Below are positions 38,513 through 48,469 of a stretch of DNA of 57,343 nucleotides, piece by piece. The notes below the pieces were generated by a model. The model had not been told where the DNA came from, did not search any database, and was given only the letters and a program-made list of their open reading frames with translations. A program made the translations under genes and the position numbers. Source of the DNA: a bacterium (GTDB taxonomy: Bacteria > Zixibacteria > MSB-5A5 > WJJR01). The stretch's first letter is position 1, and the number at the start of each line of letters is the position of its first letter. The stretch is from assembly GCA_021813505.1 (NCBI GenBank), contig JAKAKI010000058.1:1-57343 (forward strand). Reading direction: 5' to 3'.

Positions 38513-40495
38513 TTAGTCTTTGTACAGGACGATCAGGGCGCGCTCTGAAAGCTGCACGGTATTGAATAATTCCCGAAGCTCGGGGAATCGAATGAGTGGG
38601 AAATCTCTCTTGTCGACCCGCCAGAAACGAGTGGCGACGACGCGGTCGTTGTCTAATCCGACCGCCGACCGGAAGACGAATCCATCGCCGGTCATTTCCC
38701 GTCCCTCCGGGAGATCGTGAATCGCGAATCCGGTGGGCAGCTTCCAGGTGATCTGGCAGTCTTCGGTCCACGGGACATCAAACGACACCGGGTAACGCCG
38801 GGTAGACGTCATCAAGGGATTCGATCCGAGACGGCGCAGAATCGCCGGACGCAGGAAGAGGCGCTGGTCGTCGACTGTTGCCGCCTGCGCCCAATCGAAA
38901 TCTACGGTGAATTTGATCGGTGCCCATTCGTTGTTCGAGTCTGCGGAAACCGCGAAAGATCGCGGGGCGATCTCGGGTAACCATTGGCGTTGCAGGTACC
39001 CCACAGTGTCGCGATCAGCGAGCGCTAGCAGGAGTTCGTAAGCCGCCTCACCGCTCACCGAGGCATTGAGCTGTCCCGTGGCGGAGCCGTCGGAATACAA
39101 TTCAATGGTGGCCGCACCTTTGGATTCACTGTTGACTGGGGGCGCGGAGACTTCGAGGACCACGCTGTCCTCGTATTCAGGGGCATCGATGACCACTCCC
39201 GCTCCCACCTGGTCCTCCGGCGGCAGATAGCCCAGCCAGGCAGCCGGGGCATTGGCATCGCAGAAGATCTTCTCGCCGTTCTCGTCGAGCAGCACCAGCA
39301 CGTGATCGAATTGATCGAGCCGGTGGTCACGCCGGTCGAATCGGATGTGATTGCGACGGGAAATCAGGAACGGGTGAGCCGAAAACCCATTGAACCGCAG
39401 AAGTGACACCAGCAGAAGGTTCTTTTCGATGGGAGTTCCCCGGCGCTGTGCCAGAACATCAGCGACCGGCACGATCTCTGGTCCCGCGATCGATCCAGTG
39501 CCCTCGGTTGAAGCCACCGAATCGCGCACGAACTGGTATATCCGGTTGAGCAGCGCCCGCCGGGCAGTATCCCGGTGTGCGGCGGGGATGCCCTCCGGAA
39601 TGCGGCCCATCTTCTGCCATGTATCTCCGTGGCGCAACAGCGGCTTGTAAACGCGCCTGACCTGGTTGGCCAGATCGGGCCAGCTATCAACAAACTCCCA
39701 GATCTTCTGGCCATCACGGAAGCGAACAATCTGGAAGTCCAATTGCACTTGGTGATCGAAAATAGACGCCACACAGGGCTCCCGGAACAGCGGAGCCAGC
39801 TTCTTTGACCACCAGGTAAACTGGCGAACCTTGACGTCAAACCGAACCGAGGGGAACAGCGCGGAGTCGGGACCATGGACGAAGTCGGTATTATTGAGTA
39901 CCGCCTCATACTCAAAGCCCTCTGGTACACGCACGGATAGCTCGGAGTACTCCGTCGGAACATCGTTCTGGAATATCCAGGGCCGGAGATAATAGAAGTT
40001 GTCGGAAGTCAGGGTGTAACGGTATTCAACCACGCATCCCGGGACCACTCCTGGGAACGCGAATACGCTCGCCACGCGGTCCCCGATTTTGGACTCGAAG
40101 ATCTCGCTGGATGCGACTTCAATGACTTTGCCCTCAGGCGTCAGGGTGTGGGCCTCGATCTTTTCCAGCCGCTCTGACACATGATGAGGGATTTCGACGT
40201 TGGCGAAACGGTAAGCGTCGGCACGAAATATTTGAACCCGACGGTGCCTTTCGAACGTAAACTTAAATCCAGGGCCGACTGTGATCAGGCCTTGATCGAA
40301 GACCACGGCGGCCCCGGCAAAAGGGTCGTCCGAAAGGCGGTCTCGAATCTCGGTGGGGGTTAACTGACCCCAAGAACCGGCGCTGGCGTTTTGGGCAAAA
40401 ACAGGGCGAGCTGCCAGAAGGACAAACCCAAGGGCAGACAAGAGAACTACCTGACGAACACACTTGTCCCGCGGCCAAACTCTGGCAACGCGCAT
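38513..40495 (-). CDS. Secreted DUF3857/transglutaminase-like protein lacking the catalytic Cys
   Basis: A 660-aa paralogue of the next gene, with signal peptide (VVLLSALGFVLLAARPVFAQ), a DUF3857 domain (PHHVSERLEKIEAHTLTPEG) and a transglutaminase-like core. The site that holds Cys in active members reads GTPIEKN (353-359) instead of GDCKD, while H398 and D413 remain. It is probably a non-catalytic member; such variants recur in this family. AGAGG lies 6 nt before ATG 40495. A candidate promoter and an 11-bp-phased direct repeat lie upstream at 40584-40635. Confidence 0.8.
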   Translation of the reverse strand: MRVARVWPRDKCVRQVVLLSALGFVLLAARPVFAQNASAGSWGQLTPTEIRDRLSDDPFAGAAVVFDQGLITVGPGFKFTFERHRRVQIFRADAYRFANVEIPHHVSERLEKIEAHTLTPEGKVIEVASSEIFESKIGDRVASVFAFPGVVPGCVVEYRYTLTSDNFYYLRPWIFQNDVPTEYSELSVRVPEGFEYEAVLNNTDFVHGPDSALFPSVRFDVKVRQFTWWSKKLAPLFREPCVASIFDHQVQLDFQIVRFRDGQKIWEFVDSWPDLANQVRRVYKPLLRHGDTWQKMGRIPEGIPAAHRDTARRALLNRIYQFVRDSVASTEGTGSIAGPEIVPVADVLAQRRGTPIEKNLLLVSLLRFNGFSAHPFLISRRNHIRFDRRDHRLDQFDHVLVLLDENGEKIFCDANAPAAWLGYLPPEDQVGAGVVIDAPEYEDSVVLEVSAPPVNSESKGAATIELYSDGSATGQLNASVSGEAAYELLLALADRDTVGYLQRQWLPEIAPRSFAVSADSNNEWAPIKFTVDFDWAQAATVDDQRLFLRPAILRRLGSNPLMTSTRRYPVSFDVPWTEDCQITWKLPTGFAIHDLPEGREMTGDGFVFRSAVGLDNDRVVATRFWRVDKRDFPLIRFPELRELFNTVQLSERALIVLYKD

Positions 40496-40583
40496 CAAGA
40501 ACCTCTATCGAACCACTCGTCTTCGGCGGGTCGGGGGACCCGCCGCCTTCACGATGGAGGGCGGGATTCTCATATCCCTGTTT

Positions 40584-40635
40584 AAAATACGCAAGAGCCA
40601 ATTTCCCGCAAGCGTAAAGTTGCGTTTAAGTTGCG
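40584..40635 (-). promoter_or_regulatory. Candidate promoter with phased direct repeat upstream of the DUF3857 pair
   Basis: On the minus strand TTGCGG (40606-40611) and TATTTT (40584-40589) are 16 bp apart. Just upstream AAGTTGCG occurs twice (40617-40624 and 40628-40635, plus-strand reading), 11 bp apart, a helical-turn spacing typical of a tandem regulator site. Confidence 0.4.
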
Positions 40636-40950
40636 GTAAAGCCTCGCAAAGTTTGCGCCGGGTCCGACCTGCCGGCGCCTGATCCTGAACCGTGTGTCCA
40701 CTTTGCACTCTTATTCTGTTGACCATCAATCAATTATCATGATCGTTCCGGCTGTCCAGGCTGATGGATGACCGAAAACGCCTGGTTTGGTGTCAGGTTC
40801 CCAGGGACGGCCTTTCGAGTTGGCTTGCTCACGACCGGTTCAGAGGAACTTGGGCGAACTGAATGGGTTCTGCCTATGAAGCCCATGCTCATTTCAGGGC
40901 AAGTCCACGTATATAACTGATTTGTTAAGTCACCTTGGGGGGAGATACTG
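40636..40950. other. Divergent intergenic region before ctaA
   Basis: About 315 bp with no gene. TATAAC at 40912-40917 could be a -10 box for ctaA, but no -35 box stands at the right distance. Confidence 0.4.
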
Positions 40951-41940
40951 GTGGAAACGAAGACCTTGGCTAAAGCTGATCGAATTCAAGATAAGAGCGC
41001 ACTCTTAGGGAATCCCTGGGTTTACCGGCTGGCGCTGGCTTTGGCGGGTGCGACGCTGCTGACGATTCTCATTGGCGGCAGTGTTACGACGATGGGTGCG
41101 GGGGATTCCGACCCGAGCTGGTCACTTCGCTTCTGGGACTGGTTCCGCTCCTGGAGTCAGATGCCCGGGGGGCAGATCTACGAAATCTCCCATCGGCAGA
41201 TTGGTACGATTGTCGGTTTGATTGCTCTCGCCTTCATCATCGTAGTCTGGCGATCCGAGAGGCGGCGATGGGTGAAATATCTCGGCTTGTCCGTTCTTGG
41301 CGCTGTGGTGCTTCAGGGACTTCTCGGTGGACTTAGAGTATTGACAGTCTCCGACCCTACTGTCCAGCAACGCATCCTGGGAATCTCCGGCTTCGCAGAT
41401 GCTCTCAGCGCTCGAATGGCATCGGCGATTGTGCATGCTGGTTTGGCGCAGATCGTATTTGCCCTCACCGTGGTCATTGCGGTCGTGACATCTTCCCGAT
41501 GGCGCCAGATCGTTCAGATGGCACCGCTCCCGGGTGTCAGGAAGATCCGGCGCTTGGGTGTGATTGCGGCGGGCGGTACTTTCATCGAGATGATTCTCGG
41601 TGCGTTTGTTCGCCACGGTTCCAAAGTCGTGACCGAGCACATCGTCGGTGCGCTCCTGGTGTCCTCTCTGTGTGTGCTGCTGGCTCTGCGCGCGATGGCG
41701 GTGGCCGCAGAAGTCCCATTGCTGCGCCGACCGGCCCACACGCTTGGCATGATTGTTCAGCTTCAGCTCTTCTTGGGAGTCGCGTCACTGATGATCGACT
41801 CATTGTCGACCATTGCGCCGACTTTGCATGTAGTTGGCGGGGGCGGAACGCTCGCGGCAACTGTGATTCTCACCGTGCGAGCGTACGGCATCAAGGCACC
41901 GGATGAGGCCCGTGCCATCGTGGAAGCAAAACCGGTATGA
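40951..41940 (+). CDS. ctaA: Heme A synthase CtaA (COX15 family)
   Basis: A 329-aa membrane protein with about eight segments. It oxidises the C8 methyl of heme O to a formyl, making heme A for the oxidase encoded opposite. The four haem-ligand histidines are in ISHRQIG, IVHAGLAQ, TEHIVGA and TLHVVGG, and IGGSVTTMGAG is the family's first-helix end. GTG 40951 follows GGGGGGAGA by 6 nt. The stop overlaps the ctaB ATG by 4 nt (ATGA), so both are translated together. Confidence 0.92.
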   Translation: METKTLAKADRIQDKSALLGNPWVYRLALALAGATLLTILIGGSVTTMGAGDSDPSWSLRFWDWFRSWSQMPGGQIYEISHRQIGTIVGLIALAFIIVVWRSERRRWVKYLGLSVLGAVVLQGLLGGLRVLTVSDPTVQQRILGISGFADALSARMASAIVHAGLAQIVFALTVVIAVVTSSRWRQIVQMAPLPGVRKIRRLGVIAAGGTFIEMILGAFVRHGSKVVTEHIVGALLVSSLCVLLALRAMAVAAEVPLLRRPAHTLGMIVQLQLFLGVASLMIDSLSTIAPTLHVVGGGGTLAATVILTVRAYGIKAPDEARAIVEAKPV

Positions 41941-42842
41941 AAATGTCTCAACAGGCATCGTCGCTTGTGGCTGATCCGGGCCGGTTCACGATGGCCGACT
42001 TTGCGGAGCTGACCCGACTGCGTTTGACGTCCCTGATTCTGGTCACTGCCGCAGTGGGCTTTCTGCTCTTTCCAGGACATGCCGGGATGGGAGTGCGTCT
42101 TCTGTCGGTTCTGATCGGGCTGGGATTCGTTTCAGCGGGCGCGACGGCATTCAATCAAGTGATCGAACGGGACACGGACGCCCGGATGTCACGCACGCAG
42201 AACCGTCCGCTGCCGCGCGGAAGGATTGCGCCGCAGGCGGCCCTCGGGCTGGGTACCATCTTCTGCGCGTTGGGGCTGGTCATTCTGATGACGAAGGCGG
42301 GATTGCCGACCGCGATCCTGGCCGCGGCCAGCGCGGCGATCTACATCGCGGCTTACACGCCGCTCAAACGCCGCTCCTCGCTCAACACATTGGTCGGTGC
42401 TGTTTCCGGGGCGCTGCCGCCGGTGATTGGTTGGGTTGGCGCCGGCGGGCGGCTTGATGGCGGCGCCACAGTCCTGTTCGGAATTCTGTTCGTCTGGCAG
42501 TTAATTCATCTCTTCGCCATCGCGTGGATTTACCGCGACGATTACGCGAATGCCGGGCTGGTCATGGTCAGTGGAACCGATGATGCGGCCGGAACGCTGA
42601 CCATGCGGCTCATCCTGCTCGCGTCGCTCACCATGATCCCGATCAGCCTGCTGCCATCGCTCATCGGCCAGGCCGGACTGCCATACGCTGTGGCAGCGCT
42701 GGTGTTGGGCCTGGGATTCTGCGCCACGGCAATTCATCTGGCGGTCCGCCGCTCACGCGTGGCGGCGCGCCGGCTGTTCCTTGCGTCGATTGCCTACCTT
42801 CCAATTCTGCTATTTGTCCTGGTGATCGATCACGTCAGCTGA
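41937..42842 (+). CDS. ctaB: Protoheme IX farnesyltransferase (heme O synthase) CtaB/COX10
   Basis: A 301-aa UbiA-family prenyltransferase that adds farnesyl to heme B. The diphosphate-binding motif is NQVIERDTDARMSRTQNRPL, as in COX10 proteins; the second Asp-rich region is WIYRDDYANAG. About nine membrane segments. It overlaps ctaA by ATGA, and its product is the substrate of CtaA. It converges with the oxidase operon, with 52 bp between the stops containing a 6-bp GTTGTC/GACAAC hairpin. Confidence 0.94.
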   Translation: MKMSQQASSLVADPGRFTMADFAELTRLRLTSLILVTAAVGFLLFPGHAGMGVRLLSVLIGLGFVSAGATAFNQVIERDTDARMSRTQNRPLPRGRIAPQAALGLGTIFCALGLVILMTKAGLPTAILAAASAAIYIAAYTPLKRRSSLNTLVGAVSGALPPVIGWVGAGGRLDGGATVLFGILFVWQLIHLFAIAWIYRDDYANAGLVMVSGTDDAAGTLTMRLILLASLTMIPISLLPSLIGQAGLPYAVAALVLGLGFCATAIHLAVRRSRVAARRLFLASIAYLPILLFVLVIDHVS

Positions 42843-42894
42843 CAACAGCCGGTGATGGCTCTCGCACGATTCAGTGTTGTCGGTTGAGACAACG

Positions 42895-43503
42895 TCAGTT
42901 CTGGACGATCATTACCAGGAACATTACGACCCAGACTGCATCCAGGAAGTGCCAGTACATGGCGGCATAGGTGATGCCGGGATGGTACTGCGCCGTATAC
43001 GCGCCACGGAATGATCGGCGGGTGACCACTCCAAGCTGGACCAGTCCGCCGATCACGTGGGCCGCGTGGAGACCGGTCAGCATGTAGAAGGTGAACGCGT
43101 ACAGATTGCGCGCCGTCGGCGGCATTTGTGCGGCGGTCAGGGCCAGCCAGTTCACGAATTGATTAACCAGAAATCCGGTACCGAGGACAGATGCGGCCAG
43201 GAGGAATTTTCGTGCCGCGCCAAGATTGTTTCTGCGGGTTTGGACAAGGGCATAGTGAATGACCACGGAGCAGGCAACGAGGATGCCGGTCGATAGCCAG
43301 AGTCCGGACGGAAGCGGCGGCAGATTGGTGGTTCGCCAAAGTTGGGCGCGCATGCGCACAACCAGATAGCCAATGATACTGGCGGCGAACAGGATCGAGA
43401 GCGAGATGAGGAAGATCGCCATGCCGAACCGGCCGGTATTGGCTTCCGACCGCGTCATCCCGGATGGCACCGGACGAGTTTCTCTGTCGTCCTCTGAGTT
43501 CAT
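42895..43503 (-). CDS. ctaE: Cytochrome c oxidase subunit III-like protein, second copy
   Basis: A 202-aa heme-copper oxidase subunit III family protein with five membrane segments; FTFYMLTGLHAAHVIGGL and YWHFLDAVWVVMFLVM are the family landmarks. It is shorter than the other subunit III in the operon (43872-44588) and lacks that protein's long insert. Two subunit III genes per operon are seen in FCB bacteria; one may replace the other or pack beside it. Its ATG overlaps the subunit IV stop by 4 nt. It is the operon's last gene. Confidence 0.88.
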   Translation of the reverse strand: MNSEDDRETRPVPSGMTRSEANTGRFGMAIFLISLSILFAASIIGYLVVRMRAQLWRTTNLPPLPSGLWLSTGILVACSVVIHYALVQTRRNNLGAARKFLLAASVLGTGFLVNQFVNWLALTAAQMPPTARNLYAFTFYMLTGLHAAHVIGGLVQLGVVTRRSFRGAYTAQYHPGITYAAMYWHFLDAVWVVMFLVMIVQN

Positions 43504-43859
43504 TTCCCCAAGAGTTGTTCCTGGCGCAGGTCAATGTTGGGCTGGTATTGGCCGCTGTCGGTGAGCACGAGGGAGACGAACAGCAGGACAAAGACCAGTG
43601 CTGTCACGAAGACGATCGCATGGAATGGCCGGTCATATCGCAAGTGCATGAAATACAGGGCGACCAGCGTCCCTTTGACGGTCGCAATTGCCATGGCAAG
43701 ATAAAGATTGAGATTGCCAAGATCAATGTAAACAACTTCGACGGTCACCACTGTCAATACCATGAGCGCGAGCCAGACAGTGACCAGGATGCGAAACGGA
43801 ACGACGTGCACTGTCGCGTCGGAACCGTGGCCGGGTTGTGAGTGTCCGTGCTCGCTCAT
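43500..43859 (-). CDS. ctaF: Cytochrome c oxidase subunit IV (prokaryotic type)
   Basis: A 119-aa protein with three membrane segments (ILVTVWLALMVLTVVTVEVV, LYLAMAIATVKGTLVALYFM, AIVFVTALVFVLLFVSLVL) after a His-rich N-terminus (MSEHGHSQPGHG). MHLRYDRP between segments two and three is the COX4_pro hallmark. It stabilises the oxidase. It sits 12 nt after one subunit III and overlaps the next by 4 nt. Confidence 0.88.
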   Translation of the reverse strand: MSEHGHSQPGHGSDATVHVVPFRILVTVWLALMVLTVVTVEVVYIDLGNLNLYLAMAIATVKGTLVALYFMHLRYDRPFHAIVFVTALVFVLLFVSLVLTDSGQYQPNIDLRQEQLLGK

Positions 43860-43871
43860 CGGTAGTATTCC

Positions 43872-44588
43872 TCAGCGAATGAGATACAAAAGCGGGAACA
43901 GGAATATCCAGATCAGGTCCACCAGATGCCAGTACAGCCCGGCGTAATCGACCGGGTAGAAATAGCTCGGAGAGAACGCACCCCGCCGCGCCTTGACCAG
44001 AACCCACCCGATGATGGCCATCCCCGCGATGATGTGCAGGGCGTGCAAGCCGGTCATGAGGAAGTAGATTCCGAAAAACACCTGAACATTGGGTGGGCCG
44101 GTGTAGTGTGCTTCGGCAGAATCCGCCGGTGCGGCCTCGCCCGATGGAGCCGCTTCCTCAATCGGATGGTAATGCGTCCCCCACAGCAGCCCTTCCTTCC
44201 ATTTGTTCTGGTACTCGACATACTTCACGCCCAGAAAGATGAAAGCGCAGAGCAATGTGATCGCCAGAAGGTTTACGAGGGCACGTTTCTTGCCGAGTTG
44301 CGCCGCCCGCACCGCCCACGCCATGGTGAAGCTGGAAAAGATGAGCACCGCGGTGTTCAGCGCTCCCAGGTTCTTGTTCAGGAAACGGTGGGCATAGATG
44401 AAGATGTCTGGGTGATTGGCGCGGTAAACGGCGTAGACGCAAAACAAGCCGGCAAAAAGGAGGATCTCCGTAACCAGAAAGAGCCAGATTCCCAATTTGC
44501 CCGATTGATACTGCTGATCCAGCGTATCGAACTGGTGGGCGAGGTGCGCCGACCGATGTTCTCCGTGCTGTTGATGGCTCTGTTGCAT
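43872..44588 (-). CDS. ctaE: Cytochrome c oxidase subunit III
   Basis: A 238-aa subunit III: GKLGIWLFLVTEILLFAGLF is helix 1, FFGIYFLMTGLHALHIIAG and YWHLVDLIWIFLFPLLYLI close the protein. A polar insert of about 45 residues (near KWKEGLLWGTHYHPIEEAAP) separates the halves. ATG 44588, 25 nt after the ctaD stop, gives a normal length; the open frame further upstream would overlap ctaD and lacks similarity. The subunit shields the D-channel side of subunit I. Confidence 0.9.
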   Translation of the reverse strand: MQQSHQQHGEHRSAHLAHQFDTLDQQYQSGKLGIWLFLVTEILLFAGLFCVYAVYRANHPDIFIYAHRFLNKNLGALNTAVLIFSSFTMAWAVRAAQLGKKRALVNLLAITLLCAFIFLGVKYVEYQNKWKEGLLWGTHYHPIEEAAPSGEAAPADSAEAHYTGPPNVQVFFGIYFLMTGLHALHIIAGMAIIGWVLVKARRGAFSPSYFYPVDYAGLYWHLVDLIWIFLFPLLYLIR

Positions 44589-44613
44589 GTGATTTCGCAA
44601 CCGGTATTCCCGG

Positions 44614-46296
<1,683 letters not shown>

Positions 46297-46310
46297 TCGA
46301 ATCAGTCATC

Positions 46311-47294
46311 CTATCGCTTAAGGGTTTTGAGGTACTCAATGATCACTGTGATCTCGTTGTCCTTGAGTTTCCCCTTGTAGGTTGGCATGACCGGTTGGTA
46401 CCCGGCTACAACCTTGGCTTGGGGATCGATGATCGCTTCACGGATGTAATTTTCATCCACAGTCAACTTGGAGCCGTCCTTCATCGCTTCGCTTCGCCCG
46501 AACATTCCGAGGAAACTCGGACCGGTGCTGGCGCCGCCGTCGATGGTGTGGCACTGCTTGCAGCCCCGCGTCAGGTACAGTTTCTCGCCGGCCGCTGCCG
46601 GGGGCAGCTTGCTCAACTCATCTCCCGCTTCGGTGAGCCACTTCTCGTATTCACCCGGCGGATGGACGACGACCCACGCTGACATGTCGGAGTGCCCGCG
46701 GCCGCAGTATTGGGTGCAGAAAATAATGTGCTTTCCTGGACGGGTGACGTTGAACCAGACGGTGGAGTAGCGTCCGGGAACAACGTCCATCTTCTGCCGA
46801 AAATCAGGAATGAAGAAACCGTGGATGACATCCTCGGATGTCATGATGAGCTTGACGGGCTGGTCGACCGGGACATGCAAATCCGGGTCGACGTGTCCGT
46901 TGGGATAGCTAAACAGCCACTGCCACTTTTGGCCGGTGACCTGGATTTCGAGCGCATTCTCGGGTGCGATCTTCATGTCCATGTAGCCTGTAAACCCGAA
47001 GTAGAAGATTACGATGACGATGATGGTCGGTATGACTGTCCAGGTAATCTCCAGCCAGGTGTGATGCGTCGGAGGCTGGCCCGCTTCGATTCCCTGGCGC
47101 CTGCGATATCGCAGCAAGAAGTAAATGGTCAGCACCGCGATCAGCGCGAAGAAGAAGACCGAAATGCCGAGGATCAGATTGAACAGCCAGTCCACCTGTC
47201 CGGCCGCGGCGGTGCCCTCCTCAGGCAGCCAGAAGGCGTTCGATGCCCTCAGCGGGACCAGGGATGCCAGGACGGCAGGCAATGAGTGGATCAC
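46311..47294 (-). CDS. ctaC: Cytochrome c oxidase subunit II with C-terminal cytochrome c domain (caa3 type)
   Basis: A 327-aa subunit II. Two membrane helices near the N-terminus (VDWLFNLILGISVFFFALIA) anchor a cupredoxin domain with the CuA site CTQYCGRGHSDM. A haem c domain follows with GCKQCHTIDGG (CxxCH) and a later Met-containing loop (QPVMPTYKG), so electrons can enter directly from the ACIII haems. I start at GTG 47294, which overlaps the SCO stop as GTGA; an earlier in-frame ATG would lie inside the SCO gene. Confidence 0.93.
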   Translation of the reverse strand: MIHSLPAVLASLVPLRASNAFWLPEEGTAAAGQVDWLFNLILGISVFFFALIAVLTIYFLLRYRRRQGIEAGQPPTHHTWLEITWTVIPTIIVIVIFYFGFTGYMDMKIAPENALEIQVTGQKWQWLFSYPNGHVDPDLHVPVDQPVKLIMTSEDVIHGFFIPDFRQKMDVVPGRYSTVWFNVTRPGKHIIFCTQYCGRGHSDMSAWVVVHPPGEYEKWLTEAGDELSKLPPAAAGEKLYLTRGCKQCHTIDGGASTGPSFLGMFGRSEAMKDGSKLTVDENYIREAIIDPQAKVVAGYQPVMPTYKGKLKDNEITVIIEYLKTLKR

Positions 47295-48127
47295 TTGGCC
47301 ACCCCGGCTAACGTCTGTTTGCGGTGTGCGTCCCGGCGCCATCTAATGCCCAGCATGACGCCCAGCACAACCACGGTGAATAGCCCGGCCAGGCGCATGA
47401 GGTTCATCGCCGCCAGAGCATAGCGTCCGGACTTGTTGTCGTAATGGAAGCAGAAGAGCAGAACCCGGTCGATCGTAGTTCCGATCTTGCCCTGTGATGC
47501 CTCCAGCAGGGAAAACGTCAGTGTCTGGGGCTCGTACATGACCCCGTACAAATACCGCGACAGATGCCCATCGGGAGTACAGACCATCGAGACCGCCGCG
47601 TGGATGTACTGATCCTGCTCCTGATCGTACCTGTAACCGAAGCCAACCGTCCCCGCCAGCGTCTTAATGTTGGTGTCCAGGCCGACAAGGAAGTGCCACC
47701 CCGGACCGGATTCGGGCTGGCCGTATTCTTTCATGTATTTTTGCTTGGTGAGTTTCGCCCGCGTTGGCGATTCACGCGGGTCGATACTGACCGTCACGAT
47801 CTCGTAATCCTGTCCCAGGACCAACTTGCTTCCTTTGAGTCCTTCGACCAGTCCATCAAGCTGAACCTGGCAGAGCATCGGGCAATTGGAATAATTCAAC
47901 GTGAGGACGACCGGCTTCTGTCCGCCGAAGTACTCACCCAGCCGGACTGGCCTGCCGGTTTCATCGGTGAATTCCAGGTCCAGTGGGATGGCGACATCGG
48001 GGTGCTCGGTGATTCCGACGCCTTCCAATTCCGGCGGCAAGGGCTCGATCCGCTCAGTGGCCGATGCAGTCGTGCGAACCACAGTGAAAACCGCGAGTGC
48101 GAATACCATCAGACGGAGTGTCTTCAT
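47291..48127 (-). CDS. SCO1/SenC-family copper chaperone
   Basis: A 278-aa thioredoxin-fold protein that loads CuA in subunit II. Signal sequence at 5-22, copper ligands CPMLC (LNYSNCPMLC) and the distal His in QYIHAAVSMV. A C-terminal membrane helix (LAGLFTVVVLGVMLGIRW) anchors it, whereas many SCO proteins have only an N-terminal anchor. It overlaps the small upstream gene as ATGA and ctaC as GTGA, so it is coupled to both. Confidence 0.92.
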   Translation of the reverse strand: MKTLRLMVFALAVFTVVRTTASATERIEPLPPELEGVGITEHPDVAIPLDLEFTDETGRPVRLGEYFGGQKPVVLTLNYSNCPMLCQVQLDGLVEGLKGSKLVLGQDYEIVTVSIDPRESPTRAKLTKQKYMKEYGQPESGPGWHFLVGLDTNIKTLAGTVGFGYRYDQEQDQYIHAAVSMVCTPDGHLSRYLYGVMYEPQTLTFSLLEASQGKIGTTIDRVLLFCFHYDNKSGRYALAAMNLMRLAGLFTVVVLGVMLGIRWRRDAHRKQTLAGVAK

Positions 48128-48447
48128 TGTGCCACCGCCTTGGCGGGGACTTGGCCATGCGTCGAACCCATAGCCAGATCGCGCACGACCAGTTCCATGG
48201 CGCGGTCAATCGGGATTGTGACCGTCCCCTTGGATCGGTCAATCCACCGGTACCCCTCGAGAAGTTCGAGCTGCCCAGCGCGCAGCGCCGTCAGCTCTTC
48301 CGAGGCGACCGCTTTCCGGGAAATCTCAGATTCCTGAGCCTGATAATACGCGGCCTGAAGCGCGACGATCAGGACTAGAGTGATGAGCACGCTGATGGCG
48401 CCGACGTAAAGCGTTCGCAGGGCATCAGGATCGCTTTGATTACTCAT
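48124..48447 (-). CDS. Small one-pass membrane protein in the ACIII/oxidase operon
   Basis: A 107-aa protein with one hydrophobic segment (LYVGAISVLITLVLIVALQAAYY, about 13-35), then a polar helical part with the sequence QLELLEGYRWIDRSKGTVTIPIDRAMELVVRDL. Its place, 22 nt after actF and overlapping SCO by 4 nt, and its length suggest either an accessory ACIII subunit comparable with ActG (a one-helix subunit in some ACIII complexes) or an assembly factor. I do not recognise a named family in its sequence. Confidence 0.7.
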   Translation of the reverse strand: MSNQSDPDALRTLYVGAISVLITLVLIVALQAAYYQAQESEISRKAVASEELTALRAGQLELLEGYRWIDRSKGTVTIPIDRAMELVVRDLAMGSTHGQVPAKAVAQ

Positions 48448-48469
48448 GATTCACCAACAATTCTAGACG

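Noticed and set aside
42876-42893. Two-way terminator between ctaB and the oxidase operon
   Set aside because: Only a 6-bp GTTGTC/GACAAC stem without T-runs; too weak to claim.
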